Positions 11,287 to 21,915 of a stretch of 64,000 nucleotides of DNA are shown piece by piece; the first letter of the stretch is position 1; every line of letters begins with the position of its first letter. The position numbers were made by a program, and so were the translations under genes. The notes beneath the pieces were generated by a model that saw only the letters and a list, made by a program, of their open reading frames with translations, had not been told where the DNA came from and ran no database searches. This stretch comes from Irregularibacter muris (lineage in GTDB: Bacteria > Bacillota > Clostridia > Eubacteriales > Garciellaceae), in assembly GCF_024622505.1 (NCBI RefSeq), contig NZ_JANKAS010000004.1, positions 171,936 through 235,935 of the forward strand. Direction: 5' to 3'.

Positions 11287-11909
11287 TATGCATACACCTC
11301 CTCAACAAGGGATACTGCTTCCTTAGTGATGACTAATTTGTCATATCTTAAGATATCATATACATTCAATGTATTCACCAAGGTACTTTTTATATTAGGA
11401 AGGTTTCTAGCTGATTTTTCGATTACCTCATTTTTTCCTGGTAATACGATAAGTGCTTTTTCACCTGCATTAATATTATTTAGAATCGCTAACATTTCCT
11501 TAGTCTTTGGATTTTCCATAGCTAATTCATCTAATACAACAATTTCATTATCTGCTACTTTGGAAGACAATGCTGATTTCATAGCAAGTCTCTTTACCTT
11601 TTTTGGAACAGCTTGGCTGTAGTCCCTTGGCTTTGGAGCGAAAACTACTCCCCCCTTAGTCCAAAGTGGAGAACGTATGGAACCATGTCTAGCTCTACCT
11701 GTACCTTTTTGTCTCCATGGTTTTCTACCTCCGCCTCTTACCTCAGCTCTAGTTTTGGCAGATTGTGTTCCTTGTCTTCTATTTGCTAATTGGGCTTTTA
11801 CAACTTGATGAAGAACAGCTTCATTAACCTCTATACCGAATACGCTATCACTTAATTCAATCTCTCCTACCTGTTGTCCACCCATATTTAATAAATCTAC
11901 TTTTGGCAT
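11286..11909 (-). CDS. rplD: 50S ribosomal protein L4
   Basis: L4 lines the exit tunnel and, in E. coli, represses its own S10 operon through the leader RNA. The 207 residues carry the extended loop [19 protein letters not shown], which enters the tunnel, and the conserved C-terminal [13 protein letters not shown]. It lies between rplC and rplW. Whether it regulates the leader at 12940-13150 here cannot be seen. Confidence 0.98.
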   Translation of the reverse strand: MPKVDLLNMGGQQVGEIELSDSVFGIEVNEAVLHQVVKAQLANRRQGTQSAKTRAEVRGGGRKPWRQKGTGRARHGSIRSPLWTKGGVVFAPKPRDYSQAVPKKVKRLAMKSALSSKVADNEIVVLDELAMENPKTKEMLAILNNINAGEKALIVLPGKNEVIEKSARNLPNIKSTLVNTLNVYDILRYDKLVITKEAVSLVEEVYA

Positions 11910-11940
11910 TTTGCTTCCTCCTTTCCTACAAATTCCTTAT

Positions 11941-12576
11941 CTATTTCTTGTTCTTTACAGTGTCTTTGATGGATAGTAAAGTACCTTTAATACCAGGTAC
12001 TGCACCTTTAATAAGTAATAGTTTATTTTCAGCATCTACCCTTACAATTTCTAAGTTTTGCACTGTGATTGTTTTGTTACCCATTTGTCCTGGTAGCTTT
12101 TTCCCTTTGAAAACTCTTGATGGAGATGATGAACCACCCATGGAACCTGGGGATCTATGATATTTGGAACCATGTGCCATAGGTCCTGTATGTTGATTCC
12201 ATCTCTTGATTACTCCAGCAAAGCCTTTACCTTTGGAAGTACCAGTAACATCTATTTTATCCCCCACTTGGAAGATATCTACTTTAACTTCTTGGCCTAC
12301 TTCATATTCACTAGCATTTGCCAATCTAAATTCTCTTAGATATTTTCTATAGGCTATACCTGCTTTGTCAAAATGGCCTTTGCTTGGCTTGTTGACTCTT
12401 CTTTCCTTTATATCGCCATAGCCAAGTTGAACAGAACTATATCCTTCTTTTTCTTCTTCCTTCTTTTGTACCACTAGGCAAGGTCCTGCCTCTACAACTG
12501 TTACAGGGATTAATTGACCTTCTTCGCTGAAGATTTGAGTCATACCCACTTTTTTACCTAAAATTGCTTTGTTCAT
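11941..12576 (-). CDS. rplC: 50S ribosomal protein L3
   Basis: L3 is one of the first proteins to bind 23S rRNA and reaches the peptidyl-transferase centre. From the ATG at 12576 it reads [20 protein letters not shown], 211 aa. The signature [21 protein letters not shown] and the GQ-containing loop LPGQMGN (the methylated Gln site in E. coli) are present. An upstream GTG lies inside the Shine-Dalgarno and was rejected. It lies between rpsJ and rplD. Confidence 0.97.
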   Translation of the reverse strand: MNKAILGKKVGMTQIFSEEGQLIPVTVVEAGPCLVVQKKEEEKEGYSSVQLGYGDIKERRVNKPSKGHFDKAGIAYRKYLREFRLANASEYEVGQEVKVDIFQVGDKIDVTGTSKGKGFAGVIKRWNQHTGPMAHGSKYHRSPGSMGGSSSPSRVFKGKKLPGQMGNKTITVQNLEIVRVDAENKLLLIKGAVPGIKGTLLSIKDTVKNKK

Positions 12577-12630
12577 TTGTCTTTGCACCTCCCAATATTA
12601 GCGGAATACCTTGGGTATTCATAATAGGTT

Positions 12631-12939
12631 TTATAATTTGATTTCTATGTCCACACCTGCTGGTAAATCTAATCTCATTAAAGAATCCACTGTCTTTGGT
12701 GTTGGACTTAAAATGTCAATTAGTCTTTTATGAGTTCTCATTTCAAACTGCTCTCTAGAGTCTTTGTATTTGTGTACTGCACGAAGAATTGTGATAATTT
12801 CCTTTTCAGTAGGAAGTGGCACAGGTCCTGAAACCTCTGCTCCTGTTCTCTTTGCAGTTTCTACAATTTTTTCTGCAGATTGATCCAACACTTTGTGATC
12901 AAATGCTTTTAGCCTAATTCTAATTTTTTGTTTTGCCAT
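12631..12939 (-). CDS. rpsJ: 30S ribosomal protein S10 (NusE)
   Basis: S10 works in the 30S head and, as NusE, links NusG-bound polymerase to the ribosome. The ATG at 12939 gives [21 protein letters not shown], 102 aa, the standard start, with a GGAGG about nine nucleotides upstream. The loop [26 protein letters not shown] is typical. It is the first gene of the S10 operon, after a promoter and structured leader. Confidence 0.97.
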   Translation of the reverse strand: MAKQKIRIRLKAFDHKVLDQSAEKIVETAKRTGAEVSGPVPLPTEKEIITILRAVHKYKDSREQFEMRTHKRLIDILSPTPKTVDSLMRLDLPAGVDIEIKL

Positions 12940-13181
12940 GTGATAATTTCCCTCCTTCAATCGCACGTTTTTCAATACATACGACCGGAACTATCGTACA
13001 CTTTCCCGGGTGTTTTCTATAATAATTTTAAAAAACACCTGTGTGTCTGATAGATTCAGTCGCCCGTATTCCAGATACGGACATTCTCAGTGAAAATTTC
13101 CCTAGCAAGCAGGCAACCTTTCACATCATCGCATGTCTTTTACAACTACTTTATTTTATACTATCTTTCTACATTTTGCAA
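12940..13181 (-). promoter_or_regulatory. S10 operon promoter and structured 5' leader
   Basis: On the minus strand a -35 TTGCAA (13176-13181) and -10 TAAAAT (13153-13158) are 17 bp apart, so transcription should begin near 13146. That leaves a leader of about 205 nt before rpsJ. It contains a hairpin CCGTAT/ATACGG near 13073-13090 and a second GGTGTTTT/AAAACACC hairpin around 13008-13039. No long U-tract follows them. Autoregulation by a ribosomal protein is plausible but inferred. Confidence 0.7.
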
Positions 13182-13214
13182 GGTTTTTTTCCTTTTCCAT
13201 AGAAAATGATAAAA

Positions 13215-13260
13215 ATATTAAAGAAGATAAGGAGCGATCGTCTCCTTACTTCTTTAATAT
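13215..13260 (-). terminator. Intrinsic terminator after tufA
   Basis: A long hairpin with arms TCTTCTTTAATAT and its complement plus CTCCTTA/TAAGGAG around loop CGATCGT, with one bulged base. On the minus strand it is followed by a TTTTTATCATTTT tract. It separates the fusA-tufA unit from the S10 operon promoter. Confidence 0.9.
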
Positions 13261-13288
13261 CTTTATTTTTCTTCTTTATACTCAGGAA

Positions 13289-14482
13289 TTACTCAATAAT
13301 AGAAGCAACAACACCTGCTCCTACTGTTCTTCCACCTTCACGAATAGCAAATCTTAATCCTTCTTCAATAGCTATAGGAGTGATTAGGTCGATTTCCATA
13401 GTAATGTTATCTCCTGGCATTACCATTTCTACACCTTCTCCTAATTCAATTACTCCGGTTACGTCTGTTGTTCTAAAGTAGAATTGTGGTCTGTATCCAT
13501 TAAAGAATGGAGTATGTCTTCCACCCTCTTCTTTAGTCAATACGTAAATCTCAGATGTGAATTTTGTATGAGGCTTGATAGATCCTGGCTTTGCTAATAC
13601 TTGACCTCTTTCAATATCTTCTCTTTGTACCCCTCTTAAAAGTACTCCGATATTATCTCCCGCTTGGGCTTGGTCTAGTAGTTTTCTAAACATTTCTACT
13701 CCAGTTACTACGATCTTTCTGGACTCTTCTGTTAAGCCTACGATTTCTACTTCGTCTTGTACTTTTACGATTCCTCTTTCTACTCTTCCTGTAGCTACTG
13801 TTCCTCTACCTGTGATAGAGAATACGTCCTCTACTGGCATCAAGAAAGGTTGGTCTACTGGTCTTTCTGGCTCTGGAATGTACTCATCACATGCTTGCAT
13901 TAACTCTACGATTTTGTCTCCCCACTCGCTATCTGGATCTTCTAATGCTTTTAAAGCAGATCCAATTACGATTGGTGTGTCATCTCCTGGGAATTCATAT
14001 TCGCTTAGTAATTCTCTTACTTCCATTTCAACCAATTCTAATAATTCTTCGTCATCTACCATGTCTGCTTTGTTTAAGAATACTACGATATATGGTACCC
14101 CTACTTGTCTGGATAGTAGGATATGTTCTCTTGTTTGTGGCATTGGACCATCTGCTGAGGATACTACTAGGATTGCTCCATCCATTTGGGCTGCTCCAGT
14201 GATCATGTTTTTAACGTAGTCAGCATGACCTGGGCAGTCTACGTGAGCATAGTGACGATTGTCTGTTTCGTACTCTACGTGAGATGTGGAAATGGTAATT
14301 CCTCTTTCTCTCTCTTCTGGTGCTTTATCAATGTTGTCATAGCTCATAACTTGTCCTGATCCAAATCTTTTGTTTAATACTGTAGTAATCGCTGCTGTTA
14401 ATGTTGTTTTACCATGGTCTACGTGACCTATTGTCCCTATATTTACGTGGGGTTTTGTTCTTTCAAATCTTTCCTTTGCCAT
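13289..14482 (-). CDS. tufA: Elongation factor Tu, copy A
   Basis: EF-Tu delivers aminoacyl-tRNA to the ribosome as the GTP form. The 397-residue product has G1 GHVDHGKT (19-26), the effector RGITI, G3 DCPGH and G4 NKAD, followed by the two beta-barrel domains. It ends the rpsL-rpsG-fusA-tufA string operon. It is nearly identical to the copy at 29651-30844. Comparing the two, I found only four base differences, all in the last 240 nt, with one amino-acid change (Val here, Ile there). Confidence 0.98.
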   Translation of the reverse strand: MAKERFERTKPHVNIGTIGHVDHGKTTLTAAITTVLNKRFGSGQVMSYDNIDKAPEERERGITISTSHVEYETDNRHYAHVDCPGHADYVKNMITGAAQMDGAILVVSSADGPMPQTREHILLSRQVGVPYIVVFLNKADMVDDEELLELVEMEVRELLSEYEFPGDDTPIVIGSALKALEDPDSEWGDKIVELMQACDEYIPEPERPVDQPFLMPVEDVFSITGRGTVATGRVERGIVKVQDEVEIVGLTEESRKIVVTGVEMFRKLLDQAQAGDNIGVLLRGVQREDIERGQVLAKPGSIKPHTKFTSEIYVLTKEEGGRHTPFFNGYRPQFYFRTTDVTGVIELGEGVEMVMPGDNITMEIDLITPIAIEEGLRFAIREGGRTVGAGVVASIIE

Positions 14483-14546
14483 TTTTGTTATCCTCCTTTA
14501 ACATATGTAGCAACCTGCAACCAAGCAGGCTGCTAAATCATTTTTA

Positions 14547-16622
14547 TTAGTTCTTTTTACCAGCCATTATTTCTTCTGCAATACTCTTTGGCACTTCTTC
14601 ATAATGGGAGAATTGCATTGTATATACTCCACGACCCTGTGTCTTAGAACGAAGGTCTGTAGCATATCCAAACATTTCAGATAGAGGAACAAACCCTCTG
14701 ATGATTTGTGCACCAGATCTTGCTTCCATTCCTTCTACTCTACCTCTTCTAGAGTTAATATCTCCCATTACATCACCCATGTATTCCTCAGGTACTGTAA
14801 CTTCAATTTTAAACATAGGCTCTAGTAGAATTGGATTTGCTTTTCTCATTCCATCTTTAAAGGCCATTGAACCTGCGATTTTAAAGGCCATTTCTGAGGA
14901 GTCCACTTCATGATAAGATCCGTCATAAAGGGTTACTTTGATATCTAATACTGGATAACCAGCAAGAATACCATTTTCCATTGCTTCTTGGATCCCGTTG
15001 TCAACTGGACCAATATATTCTTTAGGAATAGCTCCTCCAACAACCTTATTCACAAATTCATATCCTGTTCCTGGCTCTTGTGGTTCCATTTCAATAAGAA
15101 CGTGTCCATATTGACCTCTACCACCAGATTGACGAGCAAATTTAGCTTCAGCTTTAACGCTGTTTTTAATGGTTTCTTTGTATGCAACTTGAGGTTTACC
15201 TACATTGGCTTCCACTTTGAATTCTCTCAACATACGGTCTACGATGATATCTAGATGAAGTTCTCCCATACCAGATATGATGGTTTGACCTGTCTCAGGA
15301 TCAGTGTGGGCTCTAAAGGTTGGATCTTCTTCTGCCAGTTTTTGCAGGGCAACACCCATTTTATCTTGGCCAGCCTTTGTCTTAGGTTCGATAGCTACAG
15401 AGATAACTGGTTCTGGGAATTCCATGGACTCTAAGATAATTTGATGTCCTTCATCACAAAGTGTATCTCCAGTACTTGTATCTTTCAAACCTACAGCAGC
15501 TGCAATATCTCCTGTATATACTTCAGTAATTTCTTCTCTATGGTTTGCATGCATTTGTAGAATACGTCCAACTCTTTCTTTCTTGCTCTTTGTCGAGTTA
15601 TATACATAGGAGCCTGATTGTAAAACTCCGGAATAAACTCTAAAGAAAGCAAGCTTTCCTACATAAGGGTCGGTCATAATTTTGAATGCCAATGCGGAGA
15701 AGGGCGCTTTATCATCTGCTGGACGCTCATCTTCTTCTTCACTATTTGGAAGAATCCCCTTGATCGCTGGAATGTCCAATGGAGAAGGCATATAAGCTAC
15801 TACAGCATCCAATAAAGGTTGAACCCCCTTATTTTTATAGGAAGATCCACATAGTACAGGAATCATATCTACATTTACTGTCGCTTTACGAATAGCGTTT
15901 TTAATCTCTTCTACAGAGATTTCTTCTCCCTCAAGGTATTTCATCATCAATTCTTCATCTTGATCAGCGATGGCCTCCATTAGATTGGTTCTATACTCTT
16001 CAGTTAGCTCCACCATATCTTCTGGAATATCCACGATCTCAATTTCTTTTCCAAGATCATCCTTGTAGATTCTTGCATGCATATCTACTAAATCAATGAT
16101 TCCTTGGAAATTTTCTTCTTTTCCAATAGGAAGTTGAATTGGCACTGCATTCGCCTGTAATCTTTCTTTCATCATATTGACTACGTTATAAAAATCCGCA
16201 CCCATGATGTCCATTTTATTTACATAGGCCATTCTTGGCACATGATATTTATCTGCTTGTCTCCATACTGTTTCGGATTGTGGTTCTACACCACCCTTAG
16301 CACAGAATACTGCAACTGCACCGTCAAGAACTCTCAGTGATCTTTCTACTTCCACTGTAAAATCCACGTGCCCTGGCGTATCAATAACATTTATTCTATG
16401 GTTATCCCATTGGGCAGTTGTTGCAGCAGAAGTAATGGTAATTCCTCTCTCCTGTTCCTGCTCCATCCAGTCCATAGTCGCAGCACCTTCATGGGTTTCC
16501 CCAATTTTGTGTACTCTACCTGTGTAGAATAATATACGCTCAGTTGTTGTGGTTTTTCCGGCATCAATATGGGCCATAATTCCAATATTTCTTGTTTTTT
16601 CTAAGGTAAACTGCCTAGGCAC
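14547..16622 (-). CDS. fusA: Elongation factor G, GTG start
   Basis: EF-G is the translocation GTPase, also used in ribosome recycling. The GTG at 16622 gives (M)[23 protein letters not shown], the family start, six nucleotides after GGAGG. A start ten codons upstream was rejected. Length 691 aa. The G-motifs [16 protein letters not shown] and NKMD are present, as are domain IV (GRGQYGHV) and domain V. It lies between rpsG and tufA. Confidence 0.97.
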   Translation of the reverse strand: MPRQFTLEKTRNIGIMAHIDAGKTTTTERILFYTGRVHKIGETHEGAATMDWMEQEQERGITITSAATTAQWDNHRINVIDTPGHVDFTVEVERSLRVLDGAVAVFCAKGGVEPQSETVWRQADKYHVPRMAYVNKMDIMGADFYNVVNMMKERLQANAVPIQLPIGKEENFQGIIDLVDMHARIYKDDLGKEIEIVDIPEDMVELTEEYRTNLMEAIADQDEELMMKYLEGEEISVEEIKNAIRKATVNVDMIPVLCGSSYKNKGVQPLLDAVVAYMPSPLDIPAIKGILPNSEEEDERPADDKAPFSALAFKIMTDPYVGKLAFFRVYSGVLQSGSYVYNSTKSKKERVGRILQMHANHREEITEVYTGDIAAAVGLKDTSTGDTLCDEGHQIILESMEFPEPVISVAIEPKTKAGQDKMGVALQKLAEEDPTFRAHTDPETGQTIISGMGELHLDIIVDRMLREFKVEANVGKPQVAYKETIKNSVKAEAKFARQSGGRGQYGHVLIEMEPQEPGTGYEFVNKVVGGAIPKEYIGPVDNGIQEAMENGILAGYPVLDIKVTLYDGSYHEVDSSEMAFKIAGSMAFKDGMRKANPILLEPMFKIEVTVPEEYMGDVMGDINSRRGRVEGMEARSGAQIIRGFVPLSEMFGYATDLRSKTQGRGVYTMQFSHYEEVPKSIAEEIMAGKKN

Positions 16623-16681
16623 AGTATTCCTCCTTTCTATCACGAGAATCACTTAGGGCTCTCATCATAATTATTTTATAT

Positions 16682-17182
<501 letters not shown>

Positions 17183-17287
17183 TCATCGGTACTCGACAAT
17201 AAAGGTATTGTCGTTGTGCTTTATCCTATATAATATCAATGTATAAATGTATCGGTGATACTTACATTCCACACATAGTATTTAGCA

Positions 17288-17662
17288 CTATTTTTTAGGT
17301 CTTTTAGCTCCATATTTAGAACGAGCTTGCATTCTATTTTGAACACCGGCTGTATCTAGTGCACCACGCACAATATGGTAACGAACCCCAGGTAAGTCTT
17401 TTACTTTTCCTCCTCGAATAAGAACAACACTATGCTCTTGTAAGTTGTGTCCTATTCCTGGTATATAAGCAGTTACTTCAATACCATTGGTTAGTCTTAC
17501 CCTGGCAACCTTTCTTAGGGCAGAGTTCGGTTTCTTTGGAGTAGTGGTCTTAACTGCTGTACAAACTCCTCTTTTTTGTGGGCTTCCTTTTAATGCAGGT
17601 GAGCCTGATTGATGTGTAACCTCTTCTCTTCCTCTTCTTACTAATTGGTTAATGGTTGGCAT
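17288..17662 (-). CDS. rpsL: 30S ribosomal protein S12
   Basis: S12 monitors codon-anticodon pairing at the decoding centre and is the streptomycin-resistance locus. The 124-residue product begins [14 protein letters not shown]. The two streptomycin loops [11 protein letters not shown] and the downstream [13 protein letters not shown] are wild type in appearance, including the lysines whose change gives resistance. It leads rpsG, fusA and tufA. Confidence 0.98.
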   Translation of the reverse strand: MPTINQLVRRGREEVTHQSGSPALKGSPQKRGVCTAVKTTTPKKPNSALRKVARVRLTNGIEVTAYIPGIGHNLQEHSVVLIRGGKVKDLPGVRYHIVRGALDTAGVQNRMQARSKYGAKRPKK

Positions 17663-17710
17663 TCTGGCACCTCCTTTAAAATATGATCCATTAAATGGCT
17701 CAATTTATAG

Positions 17711-17751
17711 AAAAGCTACCCTTCCACAATAGGCGGAAGGGTGTAGCTTTA
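17711..17751 (-). terminator. Hairpin between the L7Ae-like gene and rpsL
   Basis: Arms AGCTACACCCTTCC and GGAAGGGTAGCT enclose a short loop and are followed on the minus strand by TTTTCTAT. It can act as an intrinsic terminator or attenuator between the rpoBC/L7Ae transcript and rpsL. No separate strong promoter was recognised just before rpsL, so partial read-through is likely. Confidence 0.65.
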
Positions 17752-17802
17752 TCTCTTTTTTAATCTTTCTTCATCCATAAAGTGTTGCACATTATTCTCT
17801 TC

Positions 17803-18054
17803 TTAATCCCTATTGAGCATAGCTGCTGATGCGGCTTTGATGTCAATTCCACAAGCTTCTCCCAGTTGTTTCATATTCTCTATATAAACAACTTCCACTT
17901 GATTTTCCCGACACAGACTTTGAATTTCTTCAAATAAATGGGGTTCAACATCTTTGGCCAGATAGACCATCTTAGTTTTTCCCTCATTTATGGCTCTGCG
18001 GGTTTGTTTTAAACCAACAACTTTATTCTTCGAATTTTTTACCAATTCCCGCAC
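17803..18054 (-). CDS. rplGB: L7Ae/L30e-family ribosomal protein (YbxF-like)
   Basis: An 83-residue protein with the L7Ae/L30e fold pattern: VVGLKQTRRAINEGKTKMVYLAKDVEP, then VEVVYIENMKQLGEACGIDIKAASAAML. Proteins of this family bind kink-turn RNA, and B. subtilis YbxF/YlxQ are the known bacterial relatives. Its place between rpoC and rpsL is the usual one in Firmicutes. Its physiological RNA target is not visible here. Confidence 0.92.
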   Translation of the reverse strand: MRELVKNSKNKVVGLKQTRRAINEGKTKMVYLAKDVEPHLFEEIQSLCRENQVEVVYIENMKQLGEACGIDIKAASAAMLNRD

Positions 18055-18098
18055 TACGCTTTTCCTCCTTCACAAGAAAGCGACAAATGCCACTCTAG

Positions 18099-18149
18099 TG
18101 AAATAGAAAAGTTTAGTCCCTTGCAAACAAGGCCAACCTTCCTATTTCA
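18099..18149. repeat. Short palindromic intergenic repeat (copy 1)
   Basis: An imperfect palindrome whose outer arms are TGAAATAG and CTATTTCA, with inner arms GTCCCTTG and CAAGGCC. One arm (AACAAGGCCAACCTTCC...) resembles one arm of the palindrome at 57537-57580 with about two mismatches in 20 nt. It lies between rpoC and the L7Ae-like gene and could act as an RNA hairpin. Confidence 0.5.
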
Positions 18150-18213
18150 TAAGAAAGATCTCTAAAAATGCACACTTTATAAGTTTAGCATTTCGCTGTG
18201 ATGCTGTCAATAA

Positions 18214-21200
18214 TTAATTCTCTTCTTCCTCAATATCAACTTCTTCTAGTAATTCTTGTTGTAACTCCTCTTCACCAGCAATTTTAATATTTCTATATTT
18301 CTTCATTCCTGTTCCTGCGGGCACTAATTTACCAATAATTACATTTTCTTTTAGACCAATTAATGGATCAATTTTACCCTTTATAGCTGCTTCAGTAAGA
18401 ACTCTGGTGGTCTCCTGGAAGGATGCGGCAGATAGGAAAGAATCTGTGGCTAGGGAAGCTTTGGTAATTCCCAATAATACTCGCTTTGCCACTGCTGGTT
18501 CTTTATTTGAAGCCTGTGCCTTTTTATTTTCTTCTTCAAAAGTGAAGATATCAATTAATCCTCCGGGTAATAAATCAGTATCTCCGGATTCATCTACTTT
18601 TATTTTTCTAAGCATTTGTCTTACGATAACTTCAATATGCTTATCATTAATATCTACTCCTTGCAATCTGTATACCATTTGCACTTCTTTTAGTAGATAT
18701 TGTTGTACTCCTTCTACACCCTTAATACTTAGGATATCATGGGGATTGACAGAACCTTCGGTGATTTCATCTCCAGCTTCTATAGTATCTCCTTGGAAAA
18801 CTTTCAACCGTGAACCATAGGGAATCAAATAGTTTTTGGTGTCCCCGTCTTCTCCTACTACCACAATTTCTTTTTTCTTTTTGGTTTCTTTTATTTGTAC
18901 TGTTCCTGCAATCTCTGAAATAATAGCCAAACCTTTAGGCTTTCTAGCCTCGAATAGTTCTTCTACCCTTGGCAAACCTTGAGTAATATCATCTCCGGCT
19001 ACCCCTCCAGTGTGGAAAGTACGCATGGTAAGTTGGGTTCCTGGTTCTCCAATAGATTGGGCTGCAATGATACCAACCGCTTCTCCCGTCTGCACCTTAT
19101 CTCCAGTAGCTAAGTTGTTTCCGTAGCATTTCGCACATACTCCAATCTTTGACTGACAATTAAGCACTGTACGGATCAGGACAGATTTTATACCTAAAGA
19201 TACAATTTTCTCTGCCATATCATAATCAATCAGCTCATTTTTTTCCACCAATACTTCTCCTGTTTCAGGATGTTTAATATCTTCAAAGGCATATCTACCC
19301 GCTATACGATCCTGTAAGCCTTCAATGATTTCTGTTCCATTTTTTATATCGGTAACACGATTTCCGTGGGTTGTTCCACAATCATCTTCTCTAATGATAA
19401 CATCCTGACTAACATCTACAAGTCTTCTTGTCAAATATCCTGAGTCCGCTGTTCTAAGGGCTGTATCCGCTAGACCTTTTCTGGCCCCATGGGTAGAAAT
19501 AAAGAACTCCATAACATTTAATCCTTCTCTAAAGTTAGAGCGTATAGGTAATTCGATAATTCTACCTGAAGGGTTAGCCATAAGTCCCCTCATTCCCGCC
19601 AACTGACGTATCTGGTTTTTACTACCTCTAGCACCAGAGGACGCCATCATGTTGATTGGATTTAAAGGCTCTAAGTTTTCCATCAAGGCATTGGTAACTT
19701 TTTCGGTGGTTTTAGTCCAGGTACTAATAACTTTTTCATATCTTTCCTCTTCAGATATAAGTCCTCTTCGGAATATTTTCTGAATTTTATCTACTTCTTG
19801 ATCTGCACTAGAGAGTAATTCTTGTTTTTTCTCCGGTACAATCATGTCACTTACCCCTACAGTTACTGCACCCTTTGTAGAGTAGAAAAATCCAGTTCGC
19901 TTGATTTCATCTAATACCATAGAAGTAGTCGCAGACCCAAGTTTTCTAAAGCATTTATCTGCAATTTTAGATAACATTTTTTTGTCTACAATTGTATCTA
20001 TTTCTAATACAAACTCATTGTCAGGATTGCTTCTGTCAACAAAGCCTAAGTTTTGTGGTATATTTTCATTAAATATGAATCTTCCCACTGTACTTTCTAC
20101 AATTCTAGATTTTTTCTCACCATTTACTTCCTTGGTCATTCTTACTTTTACCCTAGCATGAATGCCCACTTCTCCAACTTGATAAGCCATTAGCATTTCA
20201 TCAAAATCTGTAAATACCTTACCTTCACCTTTTTCTCCCTTAACTTCTACAGTCAGGTAGTAAGAACCCAATACCATATCCTGAGTAGGGCTGACTACTG
20301 GTCCCCCATCCTGAGGTTTTAGTATGTTGTTGGCTGCTAACATTAAAAATCTAGCTTCAGCCTGGGCTTCCATGGATAAAGGTACGTGTACCGCCATCTG
20401 GTCCCCATCAAAGTCAGCATTATAGGCTGTACAAACAAGGGGATGTAGTTTTATAGCTCTACCTTCTACCAATACAGGTTCAAAGGCTTGAATTCCTAGT
20501 CTATGCAGAGTAGGGGCACGATTTAGGAGTACAGGGTGTTCTTTGATTACTTCCTCTAGGACATCCCATACTTCGGGTTTTACTCGTTCCACCATTCTTT
20601 TTGCACTTTTAATATTGTGGGCATAGTTTTTATTTACCAACTCTTTCATAACAAAAGGTTTGAATAATTCTATAGCCATTTCCTTAGGAAGTCCACATTG
20701 GAACATTTTTAATTCAGGGCCTACTACAATTACCGAACGTCCAGAATAATCTACACGTTTTCCTAAAAGGTTTTGGCGGAAACGTCCCTGTTTCCCTTTA
20801 AGCATATCACTTAAGGATTTTAGTGGTCTATTTCCTGGTCCTGTTACCGGTCTTCCTCTACGGCCATTGTCAATCAATGCATCCACAGCTTCTTGTAACA
20901 TTCTTTTTTCATTACGGACGATAATGTCAGGGGCTTCTAAATCCAATAGTCTTTTCAGTCGATTATTACGATTGATGACCCTTCTATACAAATCATTTAA
21001 ATCAGAAGTGGCAAAACGTCCTCCATCTAATTGAACCATAGGCCTAAGTTCTGGTGGAATGACGGGCACAACTTCTAATATCATCCATTCTGGTTTATTG
21101 CCTGAGGTTCTAAAGGCTTCTACCGCCTCTAATCTTCTAACTGTTCGAATTCGCTTTTGGCCAGTACTGTCCTTTAAGTCTACTTTTAGTTCCTTGGACA

Positions 21201-21759
21201 AAGCCTCTAAATCAATAGTTGCTAGTAATTCTTGTACGGCTTCGGCACCCATTCCTGCACGGAATTCATTGCCGTATTTGTCTACCGCTTCCCGATATTC
21301 TCTTTCGCTTAGTAATTGTTTAGCCACTAATGCTGTTTTTCCTGGATCAATAACTACATAGGAAGCGAAATATAAAATCTTTTCTAAGGATCGTGGAGAC
21401 ATATCTAAGATTAAGCCCATTCGGCTAGGTATTCCTTTAAAATACCAAATATGAGATACTGGTGCCGCCAGTTCAATATGTCCCATTCTTTCTCTTCTTA
21501 CCTTTGAGCGAGTTACTTCTACCCCACATCGATCACAGACAATGCCTTTATATCTTACTCTTTTATATTTTCCACAATGGCATTCCCAATCTTTTTGAGG
21601 TCCAAAGATTTTTTCACAAAATAGACCTTCTTTTTCCGGTTTTAGCGTACGATAATTTATGGTTTCAGGTTTTTTTACTTCTCCCCTTGACCATTCTCTA
21701 ATTTTTTCTGGTGAAGCTAATCCAATTCGTATGGCTTGAAAATTGTTCAATTCATTCAA
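18214..21759 (-). CDS. rpoC: DNA-directed RNA polymerase subunit beta', TTG start
   Basis: The beta' subunit carries the catalytic Mg2+. The active-site NADFDGDQM is present near residue 450, as are the N-terminal zinc finger (CHCGKY...CDRCG), the trigger loop region ([20 protein letters not shown]) and the second zinc site ([13 protein letters not shown]). The TTG at 21759, nine nucleotides after GGGAG, gives (M)[19 protein letters not shown], aligning with other RpoC starts. The TTG nine codons upstream overlaps this Shine-Dalgarno. Length 1181 aa. Confidence 0.96.
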   Translation of the reverse strand: MNELNNFQAIRIGLASPEKIREWSRGEVKKPETINYRTLKPEKEGLFCEKIFGPQKDWECHCGKYKRVRYKGIVCDRCGVEVTRSKVRRERMGHIELAAPVSHIWYFKGIPSRMGLILDMSPRSLEKILYFASYVVIDPGKTALVAKQLLSEREYREAVDKYGNEFRAGMGAEAVQELLATIDLEALSKELKVDLKDSTGQKRIRTVRRLEAVEAFRTSGNKPEWMILEVVPVIPPELRPMVQLDGGRFATSDLNDLYRRVINRNNRLKRLLDLEAPDIIVRNEKRMLQEAVDALIDNGRRGRPVTGPGNRPLKSLSDMLKGKQGRFRQNLLGKRVDYSGRSVIVVGPELKMFQCGLPKEMAIELFKPFVMKELVNKNYAHNIKSAKRMVERVKPEVWDVLEEVIKEHPVLLNRAPTLHRLGIQAFEPVLVEGRAIKLHPLVCTAYNADFDGDQMAVHVPLSMEAQAEARFLMLAANNILKPQDGGPVVSPTQDMVLGSYYLTVEVKGEKGEGKVFTDFDEMLMAYQVGEVGIHARVKVRMTKEVNGEKKSRIVESTVGRFIFNENIPQNLGFVDRSNPDNEFVLEIDTIVDKKMLSKIADKCFRKLGSATTSMVLDEIKRTGFFYSTKGAVTVGVSDMIVPEKKQELLSSADQEVDKIQKIFRRGLISEEERYEKVISTWTKTTEKVTNALMENLEPLNPINMMASSGARGSKNQIRQLAGMRGLMANPSGRIIELPIRSNFREGLNVMEFFISTHGARKGLADTALRTADSGYLTRRLVDVSQDVIIREDDCGTTHGNRVTDIKNGTEIIEGLQDRIAGRYAFEDIKHPETGEVLVEKNELIDYDMAEKIVSLGIKSVLIRTVLNCQSKIGVCAKCYGNNLATGDKVQTGEAVGIIAAQSIGEPGTQLTMRTFHTGGVAGDDITQGLPRVEELFEARKPKGLAIISEIAGTVQIKETKKKKEIVVVGEDGDTKNYLIPYGSRLKVFQGDTIEAGDEITEGSVNPHDILSIKGVEGVQQYLLKEVQMVYRLQGVDINDKHIEVIVRQMLRKIKVDESGDTDLLPGGLIDIFTFEEENKKAQASNKEPAVAKRVLLGITKASLATDSFLSAASFQETTRVLTEAAIKGKIDPLIGLKENVIIGKLVPAGTGMKKYRNIKIAGEEELQQELLEEVDIEEEEN

Positions 21760-21838
21760 GGAGTGTCTCTCCCTTCTTTGTTCCAAATTTTGTATTGCAC
21801 CTAATTATCATAGTCAAGAAAACCACAAAGAATAGAAG

Positions 21839-21865
21839 GGTTTCTGTGTAATCTCCACAGAAACC
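21839..21865 (-). other. Intercistronic hairpin between rpoB and rpoC
   Basis: A perfect 10-bp stem, GGTTTCTGTG/CACAGAAACC, with a 7-nt loop in the 156-nt gap before rpoC. On the minus strand it is followed by CCTTCTATTC, not a real U-tract. It is more likely a stability or RNase processing element than a full terminator. Confidence 0.55.
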
Positions 21866-21915
21866 ATATCTTACACCTTTGCTTTTATTATATATTATAG
21901 AATGATTTTTTAAAG

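Noticed and set aside
13812..14219. Plus-strand frame of 135 codons inside tufA, repeated exactly inside tufB (30174-30581)
   Set aside because: It is the antisense shadow of EF-Tu; it looks conserved only because the two tuf genes are nearly identical.
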